DNA of 64,000 bases from Mycobacterium asiaticum (GCF_001673635.1 NZ_LZMH01000008.1:1-64000); one strand, 5' to 3'. Positions 18,207 through 28,634 are shown, numbered from the stretch's first letter. Numbers and translations: made by a program. Notes: generated by a model not told the origin, from the sequence alone.

Positions 18207-19869
18207 ACCCGATCGCCGTGTAATCGAGGTCGGCCAACCCGCGTGCGCCGAAATTGGCCAGATCGCTGCGGACCGCGACGGTGCCCTGGGACTGGATCAG
18301 CGGCAGGCTGAACCCCTCGGCCCAGATCAGCCGGTCGACCTCGTTGGCCAGCGCGAGGGCTTTGGCGGGATCGAGTTCGGCCAGCGTGCGCTCGATGGCG
18401 GCATCGATCTCCGGGCTACCGATCTTGCCGAAATTGCTGTCCCCGTCGGACGCGTAGATCTGGGTGAGCCCGGACAACGGGAACGCGTCGCCCTGCCAGC
18501 CGAACAGCGCGATATCGAATGCGCCCACATTGACGTAGTTGCTGAAAAACCCACTGCCGGAACGGGCTTGGAGTTCCATCTTCACCCCGATCTGCGCCAG
18601 GCTGTGCTGGGCCACCTGGGTGAACACTTTGGCGTTCGGCGATTCGTAGAACAGCAGGCGAACCACCAATTGCTGCCCGTTCTTCTCGCGGAACTCGCCG
18701 TTGCGTTTCCAGCCCAGTGCATCGAGGTCGCGGTTGGCCTGCTCGGGGTCATACGGCAGGCTGTTGTCCTGATATCCGGCCTGCCCGGCCACGAAGACGT
18801 GATTGTTCAGCGGCACCGGCGAGCTGGTGAGGCCGTGCAGCGCGACTTCGGCGATCGTTCTTCGGTCGATGCCCTTGCACACTGCCAACCGCACCGCCGG
18901 GTCGGCCAGAATCGATCCCTTCGCGCCGTTCATGGTGAAGTGTGTCCAGCTCGGCCCCGGCGCCCGGCGGATCGAGATGCCCTTGGTGCGCTCGGCGATG
19001 ATCAGCTGGTCCAGCGAGCCGACGCCCGTGGCGTCGATCGTGTTGTTCTGCAGCGCCGGTAACGACGCGGCGGGGTCGAGCACCAGGTACGTAACCGTAT
19101 TCAGTCGCGGTGTCCGGCCCCACCAGCGTGGATTGCGGGTCAACGTGATTCGCTGTTTGGCCCGGTCCAGGTTGGACACGATGAACGGGCCGGCGGATAG
19201 GCCGGGCCTGTCAAGCCAGCCCGTATTGAAGGCTTCGGGGGTCGCGGTCACACTGGCCGGCAGCAGCATGCCGTTCCCGGCGAACATGCCCCGCCACTCC
19301 GCGTATGGCTTGGCGAAGGTCATGATGGCCTGCCGGTCGTCCACACCGCGGGTGACCGAGGCGACGCGCTCGGCGCCGCCGGTGGAGGCGATCTCGAACG
19401 CCTTGTCCGCGCCGCTGATTGCATGGATCTGGCTGGCGATGTCACGCCAGGTGATCGGGGTGCCGTCGGACCAGACCGCTTTGGGATTGATCGTGTAGGT
19501 GATCACCTGCGGATCGGTGCCGGTGAGTTCGACGCTGGTGAAGTAGTCGGTGTTGACCGTCGTCGAGCCGTCCGCCGCGATGATGAACGCGTTGGGCATC
19601 GTGGCCTTGAGCATCCCAGCGGTTTCGGCGCTGTTGCCGTCGATGTGCAAGATGTTGAAGTTGGCCGGGAATTCGCTGAGCGCCAGCCGCAGGTCGCCGC
19701 CCTCGCGCAGTGTCGCCGGATCCCGCGGGTTGATGTCGCTACTGGTGCCCAGGACCGCATTGCCGCTGACCGAAGGCGTTGTCGGGATATCGGTGGAGCA
19801 ACCGGACAAGACCACGACCGTGCCGAGCACCGCCGCCAGCGTCTTCCACCACCGGCTGCGCTCAGGCAT
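18196..19869 (-). CDS. oppA: Oligopeptide-binding lipoprotein OppA
   Basis: A 557-aa extracytoplasmic solute-binding protein family 5 lipoprotein. Signal with lipobox LSGC (Cys 24, STDIPTT follows). The body has typical landmarks: a [16 protein letters not shown] stretch at the mature start, [17 protein letters not shown], and an AVCKGIDR helix. It captures peptides for the OppBCD transporter; in M. tuberculosis this system imports oligopeptides and glutathione. It is the last gene of the oppBCDA operon and its ATG lies 8 bp inside the end of oppD. Confidence 0.93.
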   Translation of the reverse strand: MPERSRWWKTLAAVLGTVVVLSGCSTDIPTTPSVSGNAVLGTSSDINPRDPATLREGGDLRLALSEFPANFNILHIDGNSAETAGMLKATMPNAFIIAADGSTTVNTDYFTSVELTGTDPQVITYTINPKAVWSDGTPITWRDIASQIHAISGADKAFEIASTGGAERVASVTRGVDDRQAIMTFAKPYAEWRGMFAGNGMLLPASVTATPEAFNTGWLDRPGLSAGPFIVSNLDRAKQRITLTRNPRWWGRTPRLNTVTYLVLDPAASLPALQNNTIDATGVGSLDQLIIAERTKGISIRRAPGPSWTHFTMNGAKGSILADPAVRLAVCKGIDRRTIAEVALHGLTSSPVPLNNHVFVAGQAGYQDNSLPYDPEQANRDLDALGWKRNGEFREKNGQQLVVRLLFYESPNAKVFTQVAQHSLAQIGVKMELQARSGSGFFSNYVNVGAFDIALFGWQGDAFPLSGLTQIYASDGDSNFGKIGSPEIDAAIERTLAELDPAKALALANEVDRLIWAEGFSLPLIQSQGTVAVRSDLANFGARGLADLDYTAIGFMR

Positions 19870-21697
19870 GGCCCGGCTCCGGTTGCGGGACGGCCGCCAA
19901 TAGCCGGCGGGTGTACTCGTGCTGGGGATTTCCGAACACCTCCTGGCTGTCGCCCTGCTCGACCACTGTGCCGCGATACATCACCACCACTTGGTGGGCG
20001 AGGTGCTTGACCACCGAAAGATCGTGCGAAACAAACAGATACGACAAGCTGAACCGGTCCTGCAGGTCGAGCAGCAGGTTGATGATCCCGGCCTGGATCG
20101 AGACATCCAGTGCGGACACCGGCTCGTCAAGGGCCAGGATCTTGGGTTGCAAGGCCAGCGCGCGAGCGATCCCGATGCGCTGCTTCTGGCCGCCGGAGAA
20201 CTCGGCGGGGTAGCGGTTTGCGTCGGCGCGGCCCAGCCCCACAATGCCGAGTAACTCGGCGACCCGGGCGTTGGTGTCGCCCTTGCTGAACCCGTTGGCT
20301 CGCAACGGTTCCGCCAGGAGTTCGAAGACCGGCAACCGGGGGTCCAGCGAGGCCACCGGGTCCTGAAAGACCACCTGGATGTCGCGCCGTAACGTCCGCC
20401 GGCCCGCGGTGTTCAGCGTCGACACGTCCGCACCCAGCACCTCGATCGAGCCCGATTGCGGCGCAACGAGTTCCAGTACCTGATGCAAGGTGGTCGACTT
20501 GCCCGAACCGGATTCACCGACGATGCCCAGCGTCTGGCCCTGCAGCAGGTCGAAGCTGATGCCGTCGACCGCCCGGACTTCCCCGACCCTGCGGCGCAGC
20601 ACCACGCCCTTGGTCAACGGGTAGGTCTTGACCAGATCGCGCACCCGCACAACGACCGTCGCACTGTCGGGCTGAGCACCGTCACGATCGACGGTCACGC
20701 CGTAGATGTCGGCGGCACTGCGCCCGACGACCTGGTCGGTACGGATGCATGCGGCTCGGTGACCGGCACCGACCTCGATCAACTCCGGTTCGGCGGCGAC
20801 GCATTCGTCGATGGCCAGCGGGCAGCGCGGCGCGAACGGGCAGCCCGGATCCAGACCGGCCAGCGACGGGGGAGCGCCGGGGATCGGAACCAGCCGGGTG
20901 CCCTGCGCCGCGTCGAGGCGCGGCACCGAACCCAAAAGGCCAATCGTGTAGGGCATTTGGCGATCCCGGTACAGGTCGTTGACGCCGGCCGATTCGACGA
21001 CCCGCCCGGCGTACATCACCAGCGCGCGGTCGGCGAACTCGGCGACCACCCCGAGGTCGTGGGTGATGATCAAGACACCGGCGCCGGTGACGTCGCGCGC
21101 CGTCTTGAGCACTTCGAGGATCTGCGCCTGCACCGTTACATCCAGCGCGGTGGTCGGTTCGTCACAGATCAACAGATCGGGATCGTTGGCAATCGCGATC
21201 GCGATCACCACGCGTTGCCGTTCTCCCCCGGAGAGCTCGTGCGGAAACGCCCGCGCCCGCTGCTGCGGTTGCGAGATGCCAACCAAATCAAGCAATTCCA
21301 CCGCGCGCTGCTGGGCCGCTTTCTTCCCGACTTCGGGCTGGTGCACCCGGATCGCCTCGGCGAGCTGGTCCCCGACGGTGTAGACCGGGGTCAGCGCCGA
21401 CATCGGGTCCTGGAAAACGGTGCCGATCGACTTACCGCGGAACCGCGACATCGCGTCGTCGGGCAGGCCCAGCAGTTCGGTGCCCTGCAGGCGCACCGAA
21501 CCGCTGACCCGGGCGTAGTCGGGCAGCAAGCCGACCACTGCCATCGCCGCGGCCGACTTCCCAGAGCCCGATTCGCCGACCATCGCCACGACTTCACCGG
21601 GGTTGACGTGATAACTGATGCCCCGCACCGCGGTGACCGCGGCGGCGTCGGTCGGGAAGGTGACGGCCAGGTCGGTCACCTCCAGCAATGGACTCAT
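19862..21697 (-). CDS. oppD: Oligopeptide ABC transporter ATPase OppD, two fused ATPase domains
   Basis: A 611-aa double ATPase, replacing separate OppD and OppF. First domain: Walker A GESGSGKS (41-48), LSGGE (155-159), Walker B LLICDEP (175-181). Second: Walker [10 protein letters not shown] (394-402), FSGGQKQR and ILALDEPVS. Between them is a four-cysteine segment, C286, C292, C299 and C317 ([14 protein letters not shown]-x17-C), the oligopeptide/dipeptide transporter C-terminal motif that holds a 4Fe-4S cluster in the M. tuberculosis transporter. The second half lacks a matching cysteine set. Overlaps oppC by ATGA and oppA by 8 bp. Confidence 0.95.
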   Translation of the reverse strand: MSPLLEVTDLAVTFPTDAAAVTAVRGISYHVNPGEVVAMVGESGSGKSAAAMAVVGLLPDYARVSGSVRLQGTELLGLPDDAMSRFRGKSIGTVFQDPMSALTPVYTVGDQLAEAIRVHQPEVGKKAAQQRAVELLDLVGISQPQQRARAFPHELSGGERQRVVIAIAIANDPDLLICDEPTTALDVTVQAQILEVLKTARDVTGAGVLIITHDLGVVAEFADRALVMYAGRVVESAGVNDLYRDRQMPYTIGLLGSVPRLDAAQGTRLVPIPGAPPSLAGLDPGCPFAPRCPLAIDECVAAEPELIEVGAGHRAACIRTDQVVGRSAADIYGVTVDRDGAQPDSATVVVRVRDLVKTYPLTKGVVLRRRVGEVRAVDGISFDLLQGQTLGIVGESGSGKSTTLHQVLELVAPQSGSIEVLGADVSTLNTAGRRTLRRDIQVVFQDPVASLDPRLPVFELLAEPLRANGFSKGDTNARVAELLGIVGLGRADANRYPAEFSGGQKQRIGIARALALQPKILALDEPVSALDVSIQAGIINLLLDLQDRFSLSYLFVSHDLSVVKHLAHQVVVMYRGTVVEQGDSQEVFGNPQHEYTRRLLAAVPQPEPGHA

Positions 21698-22599
21698 TCG
21701 CGACCCCGCCGCAGGGTGCTCGCGCCGGGATCCAGCGCGTCGCGCAAGCCGTCACCGGTCAGGTTGGCGCACACCAGGATCAGCACCAGCACCCCGGCCG
21801 GCACCAGGAAGACCCACGGGAACGTGGTCGCCGATTGGGTGCCGTCGGCGATCAGGGTGCCCAGGGACACGTCCGGCGGCTGAACACCGAAACCCAGGAA
21901 ACTCAACCCCGTTTCGGCGAGAATGGCGAACGCGACGTTCAGCGCCGCGTCGATGATCAGGATGGACGCTACATTGGGCAACACGTGCCCGGTGATGATC
22001 CGGCGGCTGGAGACGCCCATGTACCTTGCGGCGCGGATGAATTCGCGTTCACGCAGGCTCATCGTCAGACCGCGCACCATTCGTGAGCTGATCATCCAGC
22101 CGAAACCGGCCAGCAGTAGGACCAGCATGAAGATGTTGGCCGAGTTCTTGGTACGCGGGGAGACGATCGCGATCAGGATGAAGCTGGGGATCACCAGCAT
22201 CAGATCAACCAGCCACATCAGCGCCCCGTCGCGCCAGTCCCCGAAATAGCCCGCGATCGATCCGACCGTCGCGGCGATGCCGGTGGAGATCACCGCCACG
22301 CAGACGCCGATCAGCATCGACTTCTGCATCCCGCGCAAAGTCTGGGCCAGCAGGTCCTGACCCAGGGCGTTGGTTCCCAACCAGTGGCGAGTGTTCGGCG
22401 GTTGCAGCAGCGCACTGAAGTCCAGGTCCTGGTAGGAGTACGGCAGCAACGCGGGCAGCGCGTAGCACCCGATGAAGAGCAGTACCAGCACCAGCAGCGC
22501 GGCCACCGCCGACCGGTTGCGCAGGAACCGCCGCAGCACCAGCGTGCGGCGCGAAGTGAAGGTCGCTTCCGTCTCCTCGATCTGCGGGACCGCGGTCAT
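21694..22599 (-). CDS. oppC: Oligopeptide ABC transporter permease OppC
   Basis: A 301-aa inner-membrane permease with about six helices: the first hydrophobic segment follows [10 protein letters not shown] (about residues 31-53), as usual for OppC. The EAA loop that docks to the ATPase is visible as [24 protein letters not shown]. The start is set at the ATG at 22599, which overlaps the oppB stop (ATGA); the open frame continues 46 codons upstream but only inside oppB. Partner of OppB in forming the peptide channel. Confidence 0.93.
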   Translation of the reverse strand: MTAVPQIEETEATFTSRRTLVLRRFLRNRSAVAALLVLVLLFIGCYALPALLPYSYQDLDFSALLQPPNTRHWLGTNALGQDLLAQTLRGMQKSMLIGVCVAVISTGIAATVGSIAGYFGDWRDGALMWLVDLMLVIPSFILIAIVSPRTKNSANIFMLVLLLAGFGWMISSRMVRGLTMSLREREFIRAARYMGVSSRRIITGHVLPNVASILIIDAALNVAFAILAETGLSFLGFGVQPPDVSLGTLIADGTQSATTFPWVFLVPAGVLVLILVCANLTGDGLRDALDPGASTLRRGRE

Positions 22600-23573
22600 G
22601 AGACGCGCACCCTGGGATCCAGTGCCGCATAGAAGATGTCGGAGAGCAGACCGGCCAGCAATACCACGGTGCCGGAGAACAGCGCGATGGCCGCGACGAT
22701 GTTGGTGTCCTGGGTGGCGATGCCGCGGATCGCCCATTCACCCATGCCGTGCCAGCCGAAGATCTTCTCGACGAACACGGCCCCGGCCACCAGTCCGGCG
22801 ACGCTGTAGGCGAAAAGCGTGGCCATGGGTATCAGCGCGGTGCGTAGTCCGTGCTTGACCAGCGCGCGCCGGCGGGTCAATCCCTTGGCGCGGGCGGTAC
22901 GAATGAAATCCTGGCCGAGCACGTCGAGCATCGCGTTGCGCTGGTAGCGGCTGTAACCCGCGGCCGAGCCCAGTGCCAAGGTGAGCGATGGCAGCACCAG
23001 GTGTTTCAGCCGATCAGCCAGCGCGGCCCAGGTCCCCTCGGCCACCCCCGGCGATGTCTCTCCGGTGTAGTCGAAGAGCTGGATACCCAACGCCCAGTTG
23101 ATCCTCAGCGCTGCCATGATCAGCAGGTTTGCGATCACGAATGTCGGCGTGCTGATCACCAGCAACGCGAACATGGTGACCGCGCGGTCACTGAGTCGGT
23201 ACTGCCGAATCGCGCCCCAGGCGCCGAGCGCCACGCCCAGCAGCGTTCCGACCACCGATCCGATGACGAGCAACCGCAAGCTGACTCCGATTCGGCGACC
23301 CAATTCGGTGGCCACGGGCTGGCCGGTGATGGTCTTGCCGAAATCGCCTTGTACAGCGTGCGAAACCCAGTTCGCGTAGCGGATCGGGATCGGCCGGTCG
23401 AGACCCAGGTCGTGCGCTTTGGCATCGATGACCGCTTGTGGCGGGCGGGGGCTGCGCTGCATCAAGCTGTCCAGCGGACGGAACGCGAAGGAGGTGAGGC
23501 AATAGGTCAGAAAGGTGGCCAGCGCGAGCAGCACGATGTACTTGAGTAAGCGGCGCGCGAGAAATCGCGTCAT
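22596..23573 (-). CDS. oppB: Oligopeptide ABC transporter permease OppB
   Basis: A 325-aa permease of the OppB/DppB type: N-terminal helix, then the conserved periplasmic region with GLDRPIPIRYANW, five further helices and the EAA loop FIRTARAKGLTRRRALVKHGLR. First gene of the oppBCDA operon on the minus strand. A GGGGAG site lies seven bases before the ATG. The 167-bp gap to the divergent canA gene should contain both promoters; I see no confident promoter in it. Confidence 0.93.
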   Translation of the reverse strand: MTRFLARRLLKYIVLLALATFLTYCLTSFAFRPLDSLMQRSPRPPQAVIDAKAHDLGLDRPIPIRYANWVSHAVQGDFGKTITGQPVATELGRRIGVSLRLLVIGSVVGTLLGVALGAWGAIRQYRLSDRAVTMFALLVISTPTFVIANLLIMAALRINWALGIQLFDYTGETSPGVAEGTWAALADRLKHLVLPSLTLALGSAAGYSRYQRNAMLDVLGQDFIRTARAKGLTRRRALVKHGLRTALIPMATLFAYSVAGLVAGAVFVEKIFGWHGMGEWAIRGIATQDTNIVAAIALFSGTVVLLAGLLSDIFYAALDPRVRVS

Positions 23574-23740
23574 GTCCGACTCCCCTGCCGCATTGGGACA
23601 GGGTAGCGCCCGGAGCTATTGCGATCCCGCTGATCCGCACCCGTGTAATCCGCCTATCACCTTGTTAAAATCCACGTCGCTTCTGGCTGGTATTGACTGG
23701 CCGCTAGCAAATCCGGTCCTGCGAACTGAGGGAGACCTGC

Positions 23741-24232
23741 GTGACGGTTACCGATGACTATTTGGCTAACAACGCCACTTACGCGAGTGATTTCAAGGGG
23801 CCGTTGCCGTTGCCGCCGAGCAAACACATCGCGGTGCTGGCGTGCATGGACGCCCGCATCGACGTCTATCGCGTGCTGGGCATCAAGGAGGGCGAGTCGC
23901 ACGTCATCCGTAACGCTGGAGGAGTCGTCACCGACGATGCGATCCGGTCGTTGGCGATCAGCCAGCGGTTGCTGGGCACCCAGGAGATCATCCTGATCCA
24001 CCACACCGACTGCGGAATGCTGACCTTCACCGACGACGACTTCAAGCGCAGCATCCAGGACGAGATCGGGGTCAAGCCGCCGTGGGCGGCCGAGTCGTTC
24101 CCGGATCTGGCCGAGGATGTCCGGCAGTCGTTGCGCCGCATCGAGAACAGCCCGTTCGTCACCAAGCACACCTCGTTGCGCGGATTCATCTTCGACGTTG
24201 CCACAGGCAAGCTCGAAGAGGTCACCCTCTAG
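23741..24232 (+). CDS. canA: Beta-carbonic anhydrase
   Basis: A 163-aa zinc enzyme interconverting CO2 and bicarbonate. Zinc ligands C35, H88 and C91 and the Asp-Arg dyad D37/R39 are present (ACMDAR; HHTDCGM), matching M. tuberculosis Rv1284 residue for residue in the active site. Length equals the M. tuberculosis enzyme. GTG start with GAGGGAGA six bases upstream. It lies upstream of the sulfate activation genes as in M. tuberculosis, but here a thioesterase gene and two palindromes are in between. The first palindrome begins right after its stop codon and may terminate its transcript. Confidence 0.95.
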   Translation: MTVTDDYLANNATYASDFKGPLPLPPSKHIAVLACMDARIDVYRVLGIKEGESHVIRNAGGVVTDDAIRSLAISQRLLGTQEIILIHHTDCGMLTFTDDDFKRSIQDEIGVKPPWAAESFPDLAEDVRQSLRRIENSPFVTKHTSLRGFIFDVATGKLEEVTL

Positions 24233-24294
24233 CGCGAGCAGACGCGAAAGCTCCCGACACGCCGAGCGTGCGGGAGCTTCTGCGTCTGCTCGCG
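24233..24294. repeat. 62-bp near-perfect palindrome, copy 1
   Basis: Arms 24233-24256 and 24271-24294 match at 22 of 24 positions. The outer part reads CGCGAGCAGACGC and the inner part AAGCTCCCG. The centre ACACGCCGAGCGTG forms a further small stem (CACGC/GCGTG). It starts directly after the canA stop codon and ends 9 bp before the thioesterase stop, so as RNA it would be a bidirectional terminator. Its frame recurs in copy 2. Confidence 0.85.
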
Positions 24295-24303
24295 GGGGGA
24301 CCG

Positions 24304-24717
24304 TCACCCGACCTTGTAGGTTGCCAGGGCCTTGGCGAGCAACTGTCCGTCCGGGTCGACGATGTCGGCCTCACAGTTGACCAGCGACCGGCCGCGGCGC
24401 AGGGCGCGGCCCACCCCGATCACATCGGTGGCCCGCGCCGGCGCCAGGAAGTCCAGCGTCAACGACACCGTCACGCCCCGTAACGACGGCGGGGCCTCGC
24501 GACCCGACCAGGCCGCCGCCATCACCGCGAGATCGGCGAGGGTGGCGATCGCCCCGCCGTGCACCATGTCGGCCATGGTGGTATTCGTCGGATCCCACGG
24601 CAGCCGCAGCCTGACCTCGTCTTGGCCGAGATACTCCGCGACGATCCCCAACTTGGTGACGAAGGGCGACTGAGGCAGAAACGCCGCGATGACGTCGCGC
24701 CCGCTTGGATTGGTCAT
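24304..24717 (-). CDS. PaaI-type hotdog thioesterase
   Basis: A 137-aa single hotdog-fold domain of the PaaI/4HBT family: MVHGGAIATLADLAVM contains the HGG turn and the catalytic acid region, followed by beta strands RGVTVSLTLDFLAPA and SLVNCEADIVD. Likely hydrolyses an acyl-CoA or aryl-CoA. The start ATG at 24717 gives MTNPSGRD; the open frame runs on for over 1 kb but is then antisense to cysD. The gene is bracketed by two related palindromes and I do not recall it between canA and cysD in M. tuberculosis, so it may have been inserted together with them. Confidence 0.85.
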   Translation of the reverse strand: MTNPSGRDVIAAFLPQSPFVTKLGIVAEYLGQDEVRLRLPWDPTNTTMADMVHGGAIATLADLAVMAAAWSGREAPPSLRGVTVSLTLDFLAPARATDVIGVGRALRRGRSLVNCEADIVDPDGQLLAKALATYKVG

Positions 24718-24766
24718 CGGTCCATCTTGCGCACGCCTGCCCAGCAGCGGAAGGGTCACCTTCTGA

Positions 24767-24830
24767 GCGCGAGAAGACGTAAAAGAACCCGACACGCCCA
24801 GCGTGCGGGTGCTTTTACGTCTGCTCGCGC
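24767..24830. repeat. 64-bp near-perfect palindrome, copy 2
   Basis: Arms 24767-24791 and 24806-24830 match at 23 of 25 positions. The centre ACACGCCCAGCGTG differs from copy 1 by one base, and the outer CGCGAG(C/A)AGACG is shared, while the middle of the arm differs (GTAAAAG instead of CGAAAG). It lies 49 bp upstream of the thioesterase start and 94 bp upstream of cysD. Confidence 0.85.
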
Positions 24831-24877
24831 AACCGCCATTGACACCCCCGGCTCCGGCTGGTTCTATATCTGCAATA

Positions 24878-24891
24878 ACCATAAATATGGT
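24878..24891. promoter_or_regulatory. Inverted repeat upstream of cysD, candidate operator
   Basis: ACCATA (24878-24883), AA, TATGGT (24886-24891) is a perfect dyad inside an AT-rich island (about 24861-24910) that stands out from the GC-rich surroundings, 33 bp before the cysD start. A nearby TATATC (24865-24870) could serve as a -10. The Rrf2-type regulator encoded after cysNC is the obvious candidate to bind it; this is inference. Confidence 0.5.
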
Positions 24892-24924
24892 CAACTCAAC
24901 CAACTTTACCGAGAAATGATGCCG

Positions 24925-25854
24925 ATGAGCGCTGATCTCAAGGCCGGCCCGGCGGCCGGCCAGTACGAACTGAGCCATTTGCGCTCGCTGGAGGCCGAGG
25001 CGATCCACATCATCCGGGAGGTGGCCGCCGAGTTCGAGCGGCCGGTGCTGCTGTTCTCCGGCGGCAAGGACTCTATCGTCATGCTCCACCTGGCGCTCAA
25101 GGCCTTTCGTCCCGGACGGCTGCCGTTCCCGGTGATGCACGTCGACACCGGTCACAACTTCGACGAGGTGCTGGCGACGCGGGACGAATTGGTCGCCGAG
25201 GCGGGGGTGCGGCTGGTGGTGGCATCGGTGCAGGACGACATCGACGCCGGGCGGGTGGTCGAGACGATCCCGTCCCGTAACCCGCTGCAGACCGTGACGC
25301 TGTTGCGCGCCATCGGCGAGCACAAGTTCGACGCGGCGTTCGGCGGTGCCCGGCGCGACGAGGAGAAGGCGCGGGCCAAGGAGCGGGTGTTCAGCTTCCG
25401 CGACGAGTTCGGCCAGTGGGACCCCAAGGCGCAGCGGCCCGAACTGTGGAACCTCTACAACGGTCGCCATCACAAGGGCGAGCACATCCGGGTGTTCCCG
25501 CTGTCCAACTGGACCGAATTCGACATCTGGTCCTACATCGGCGCCGAGAAGGTCAAGCTGCCGTCGATTTATTTCGCCCACCGGCGCAAGGTTTTTCGCC
25601 GCGACGGGATGTTGCTGGCGGTGCACCGCTACCTGCAGCCGCGCGCCGATGAGCCGGTGTTCGAGGCCTCGGTACGGTTCCGCACGGTCGGCGATGTGAC
25701 CTGCACGGGCTGCGTGGAATCCGAAGCGGCCACGGTGTCGGAGGTGATCGCCGAGACCGCCGTGTCCCGGCTGACCGAGCGCGGCGCCACCCGCGCGGAC
25801 GACCGGATCTCGGAGGCCGGCATGGAAGACCGGAAACGGCAGGGGTACTTCTGA
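24925..25854 (+). CDS. cysD: Sulfate adenylyltransferase subunit 2, CysD
   Basis: A 309-aa PAPS-reductase-fold enzyme that, with CysN, makes adenosine 5'-phosphosulfate from sulfate and ATP. The ATP pyrophosphatase loop is FSGGKDSIVM; other family blocks are HVDTGHNF, FGGARRDEEKARAKERVFSFRD, and CTGCVES. Very close to M. tuberculosis CysD. Three ATGs (24916, 24919, 24925) are possible; 24925 (MSADLKAG) best fits the GAGA site spacing and the M. tuberculosis start. The cysN start overlaps its stop by one base (TGATG), so the subunits are made in step. Confidence 0.95.
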   Translation: MSADLKAGPAAGQYELSHLRSLEAEAIHIIREVAAEFERPVLLFSGGKDSIVMLHLALKAFRPGRLPFPVMHVDTGHNFDEVLATRDELVAEAGVRLVVASVQDDIDAGRVVETIPSRNPLQTVTLLRAIGEHKFDAAFGGARRDEEKARAKERVFSFRDEFGQWDPKAQRPELWNLYNGRHHKGEHIRVFPLSNWTEFDIWSYIGAEKVKLPSIYFAHRRKVFRRDGMLLAVHRYLQPRADEPVFEASVRFRTVGDVTCTGCVESEAATVSEVIAETAVSRLTERGATRADDRISEAGMEDRKRQGYF

Positions 25855-27698
25855 TGACGACACTGCTGCGCCTTGCGACGGCCGGGTCCGTCGACGACGG
25901 CAAATCCACCCTCATCGGACGGCTGCTCTACGACTCCAAGGCCGTGATGGAAGACCAGTGGGCATCGGTGGAGAAGACGTCGCGGGAACGCGGTCACGAC
26001 TACACCGACCTCGCCTTGGTCACCGACGGCCTGCGCGCCGAACGTGAGCAGGGCATCACCATCGATGTCGCCTACCGCTATTTCGCCACGCCCAAGCGCA
26101 AATTCATCATCGCCGACACTCCCGGCCACATCCAGTACACCCGCAACATGGTGACCGGGGCCTCGACCGCGCAACTGGTGATCGTGCTCGTCGACGCGCG
26201 CCACGGCCTGCTGGAGCAGTCCCGCCGGCACGCGTTCCTGGCCTCGCTGCTGGGCATTCAGCACATCGTGCTGGCCGTGAACAAGATGGACCTGATCGAT
26301 TGGGACCAAGAAAAATTCGACGCGATCCGCGACGAGTTCCACGCGTTCGCCGCTCGGCTGGATGTGCAGGACGTGGCCACCATCCCGATGTCGGCGCTGC
26401 ATGGCGACAACGTGGTGACCAAGTCGGACAAGACGCCCTGGTACGAGGGGCCGGCACTGCTGTCCCACCTGGAAGAGGTGTTCATCGCCGGTGACCGCAA
26501 CCTGGTCGACGTGCGATTCCCGGTCCAGTACGTGATCCGCCCGCACACCCGGGAACACCAGGACCACCGCAGTTACGCCGGCACCGTCGCCAGCGGCGTG
26601 ATGCGCCCCGGTGACGAGGTGGTGGTACTGCCGATCGGCAAGACCACCCGGATCACCACCATCAATGGACCGAACGGGCCGGTGCCCGAAGCGTTTCCGC
26701 CGATGGCGGTTTCGCTGAGCCTGTCCGACGACATCGACATCTCGCGCGGCGACATGATCGCGCGGACCAACAATCAACCCCGGGTCACGCAGCATTTCGA
26801 CGCCACAGTGTGCTGGATGTCGGACGGGTCGGCGCTCGAGCCCGGCCGCGACTATGTCATCAAGCACACCACACGCACCACACGGGCCAGGGTGACGGGA
26901 CTGGACTACCGCCTCGACGTCAACACGCTGCACCGCGACAAGACGGCAACCGCGTTGAAGCTCAACGAACTTGGCCGCATCACGCTGCGTAGCCAGGTGC
27001 CGCTGCTGCTCGACGAGTATTCCCGCAACGCCAGCACCGGCTCGTTCATTCTCATCGACCCGGACACCAATGGCACGGTGGCTGCGGGGATGGTGCTGCG
27101 AGATGTGGTGGCTCAGAAGGCAAGTCCCAACACCGTGCGGCACAAGTCGTTGGTCACCGCCGCCGACCGGGCTATCAGGGGCAGGACGGTGTGGCTCACC
27201 GGGCTCTCGGGCGCCGGCAAGTCTTCGGTGGCCATGCTGGTCGAGCAGAAGCTGCTCGAAAAGGGCATTCCCGCTTACGTTCTCGACGGGGACAACCTGC
27301 GGCACGGCCTCAACGCCGACCTGGGCTTTTCCATGGCCGACCGGGCGGAAAACCTGCGCCGTCTGGCGCATGTGGCGACGCTGTTGGCCGATTCGGGTCA
27401 GATCGTGCTGGTGCCGGCCATCAGCCCGCTGGCCGAGCACCGGGAGTTGGCGCGAAAGGTCCACGACGACGCCGGATTCGAGTTCTTCGAGGTGTTCTGC
27501 GATACCCCGCTGGTCGAGTGCGAGCGGCGCGATCCGAAGGGCCTGTACGCCAAGGCGCGGGCGGGGGAGATCACGCATTTCACCGGGATCGACAGCCCAT
27601 ACCAGCGGCCGAAGAACCCCGACCTGCGCCTCACCGCCGACCGCACTCTCGAGGAGCAGGCGCAGAGCGTGATCGACATGCTCGAGGTGCGCGCCTAG
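25854..27698 (+). CDS. cysNC: Bifunctional sulfate adenylyltransferase GTPase / APS kinase, CysNC
   Basis: A 614-aa fusion. The N-terminal CysN GTPase (about 1-430) shows G1 [10 protein letters not shown]3 DTPGH, G4 NKMD and elongation-factor-like beta barrels. The C-terminal APS kinase CysC (about 442-614) shows Walker [10 protein letters not shown] and [10 protein letters not shown]. Together with CysD it activates sulfate to APS and then PAPS, feeding cysteine synthesis and sulfolipid formation. Same length as recalled for M. tuberculosis CysN. Followed after 22 bp by the Rrf2 regulator gene on the same strand, presumably in the same operon. Confidence 0.95.
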   Translation: MTTLLRLATAGSVDDGKSTLIGRLLYDSKAVMEDQWASVEKTSRERGHDYTDLALVTDGLRAEREQGITIDVAYRYFATPKRKFIIADTPGHIQYTRNMVTGASTAQLVIVLVDARHGLLEQSRRHAFLASLLGIQHIVLAVNKMDLIDWDQEKFDAIRDEFHAFAARLDVQDVATIPMSALHGDNVVTKSDKTPWYEGPALLSHLEEVFIAGDRNLVDVRFPVQYVIRPHTREHQDHRSYAGTVASGVMRPGDEVVVLPIGKTTRITTINGPNGPVPEAFPPMAVSLSLSDDIDISRGDMIARTNNQPRVTQHFDATVCWMSDGSALEPGRDYVIKHTTRTTRARVTGLDYRLDVNTLHRDKTATALKLNELGRITLRSQVPLLLDEYSRNASTGSFILIDPDTNGTVAAGMVLRDVVAQKASPNTVRHKSLVTAADRAIRGRTVWLTGLSGAGKSSVAMLVEQKLLEKGIPAYVLDGDNLRHGLNADLGFSMADRAENLRRLAHVATLLADSGQIVLVPAISPLAEHRELARKVHDDAGFEFFEVFCDTPLVECERRDPKGLYAKARAGEITHFTGIDSPYQRPKNPDLRLTADRTLEEQAQSVIDMLEVRA

Positions 27699-27720
27699 CG
27701 GGCTGGCAGAATCGGTCAGC

Positions 27721-28197
27721 ATGCGGATGTCGGCCAAAGCGGAATACGCTGTGCGCGCGATGGTCCAGCTCGCGACGGTGCCCAGCGGCACGCTGGTCAA
27801 GACCGACGACCTGGCGCAGGCCCAGGGGATTCCGCCGCAATTCCTCGTCGACATCCTGACCAACCTGCGCACCGATCGGTTGGTCCGCAGCCATCGCGGC
27901 CGCGAAGGCGGGTACGAACTGGCGCGTCCGGGCACCGAGATCAGCATCGCCGACGTGCTGCGCTGCATCGACGGTCCGCTGGCCAGCGTCCGCGATATCG
28001 GGCTCGGCGACCTGCCCTATTCCGGGCCCACCGTCGCGCTCACCGACGTGTGGCGGGCGCTGCGCGCCAGCATGCGCTCAGTGCTGGAAGAGACCACCAT
28101 CGCCGATGTCGCCGCCAACCGTCTGCCCGAACACGTCGCGCAGATGGCCGACGACTACCGGGACCAGGAAAGCAAGCGGCACGGGCCGACGCGCTAG
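27721..28197 (+). CDS. Rrf2-family transcriptional regulator (Rv1287-like)
   Basis: A 158-aa Rrf2 winged-helix regulator: [12 protein letters not shown] at the N-terminus, recognition region [14 protein letters not shown], wing [14 protein letters not shown]. It has a single cysteine (C82 in LRCIDG), so it lacks the three-cysteine Fe-S cluster of IscR or NsrR and resembles CymR, the cysteine-metabolism repressor of Bacillus. Its position directly after cysNC and the dyad before cysD suggest it controls this operon and itself. Its 3' end overlaps the convergent VOC gene by 4 bp at CTAG. Confidence 0.85.
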   Translation: MRMSAKAEYAVRAMVQLATVPSGTLVKTDDLAQAQGIPPQFLVDILTNLRTDRLVRSHRGREGGYELARPGTEISIADVLRCIDGPLASVRDIGLGDLPYSGPTVALTDVWRALRASMRSVLEETTIADVAANRLPEHVAQMADDYRDQESKRHGPTR

Positions 28198-28583
28198 CTC
28201 CCGGAGCCGTAGGGCCGGGTGAGGATCTCCATGGCGTGCCCGGCCGGGTCCCGGAAGTACACGCCCCGGCCGCCGTCCCGGGTGTTGATCTGGCCGGGAC
28301 GGCTGGCCCCGGGATCGGCCCAGTGCGGCAGGCCGCGCGCGCTGATCTTGCCGTAGATCGCGTCGAACTCGTCCTCGGACACCAGGAACGCGTAGTGCTG
28401 CGGGCGGATCTCGTCGGACTCGGCGACGTCGGCGTAGTCCAGCGATGCCCCATGGTCGAGCGTGACGACCAGGAACGGGCCGAAGGGCGTGGGGGCGGGC
28501 AGGTCGAACAATTCGGTGAGGAATTCCGCGGAATCTTGTTTGTCACGGGCCGCGACGATGGTGTGGTTGAAAGCGATGGACAT
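28194..28583 (-). CDS. VOC-fold (glyoxalase-like) protein
   Basis: A 129-aa vicinal-oxygen-chelate domain protein: betaalpha-beta-beta-beta units starting [22 protein letters not shown], with [11 protein letters not shown] in the second half and a terminal [15 protein letters not shown]9 in the first unit, H in the second unit and E near the end are potential metal ligands. The ATG at 28583 is chosen because it opens the VOC fold; a longer frame exists upstream. Substrate unknown. Head of the accessory block after the cys operon. Confidence 0.8.
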   Translation of the reverse strand: MSIAFNHTIVAARDKQDSAEFLTELFDLPAPTPFGPFLVVTLDHGASLDYADVAESDEIRPQHYAFLVSEDEFDAIYGKISARGLPHWADPGASRPGQINTRDGGRGVYFRDPAGHAMEILTRPYGSGS

Positions 28584-28634
28584 GGTGCTGCCCAGTGTGC
28601 TCTTTTCCGGGCGCGCGTGCACACACGCAGAGGC

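Noticed and set aside
20456-21883. 475-codon open frame opposite oppD
   Set aside because: Shadow of the OppD reading frame.
23691-23740. Sigma-A promoter of canA with TTGACT at 23693
   Set aside because: No acceptable -10 hexamer at 16-19 bp spacing.
24718-25863. Upstream extension of the thioesterase frame
   Set aside because: The extension is antisense to cysD and unlike any protein; the hotdog domain begins at the ATG at 24717.
25629-27968. 779-codon open frame on the minus strand
   Set aside because: Antisense to cysD and cysNC, which are unmistakable; no conserved motif.
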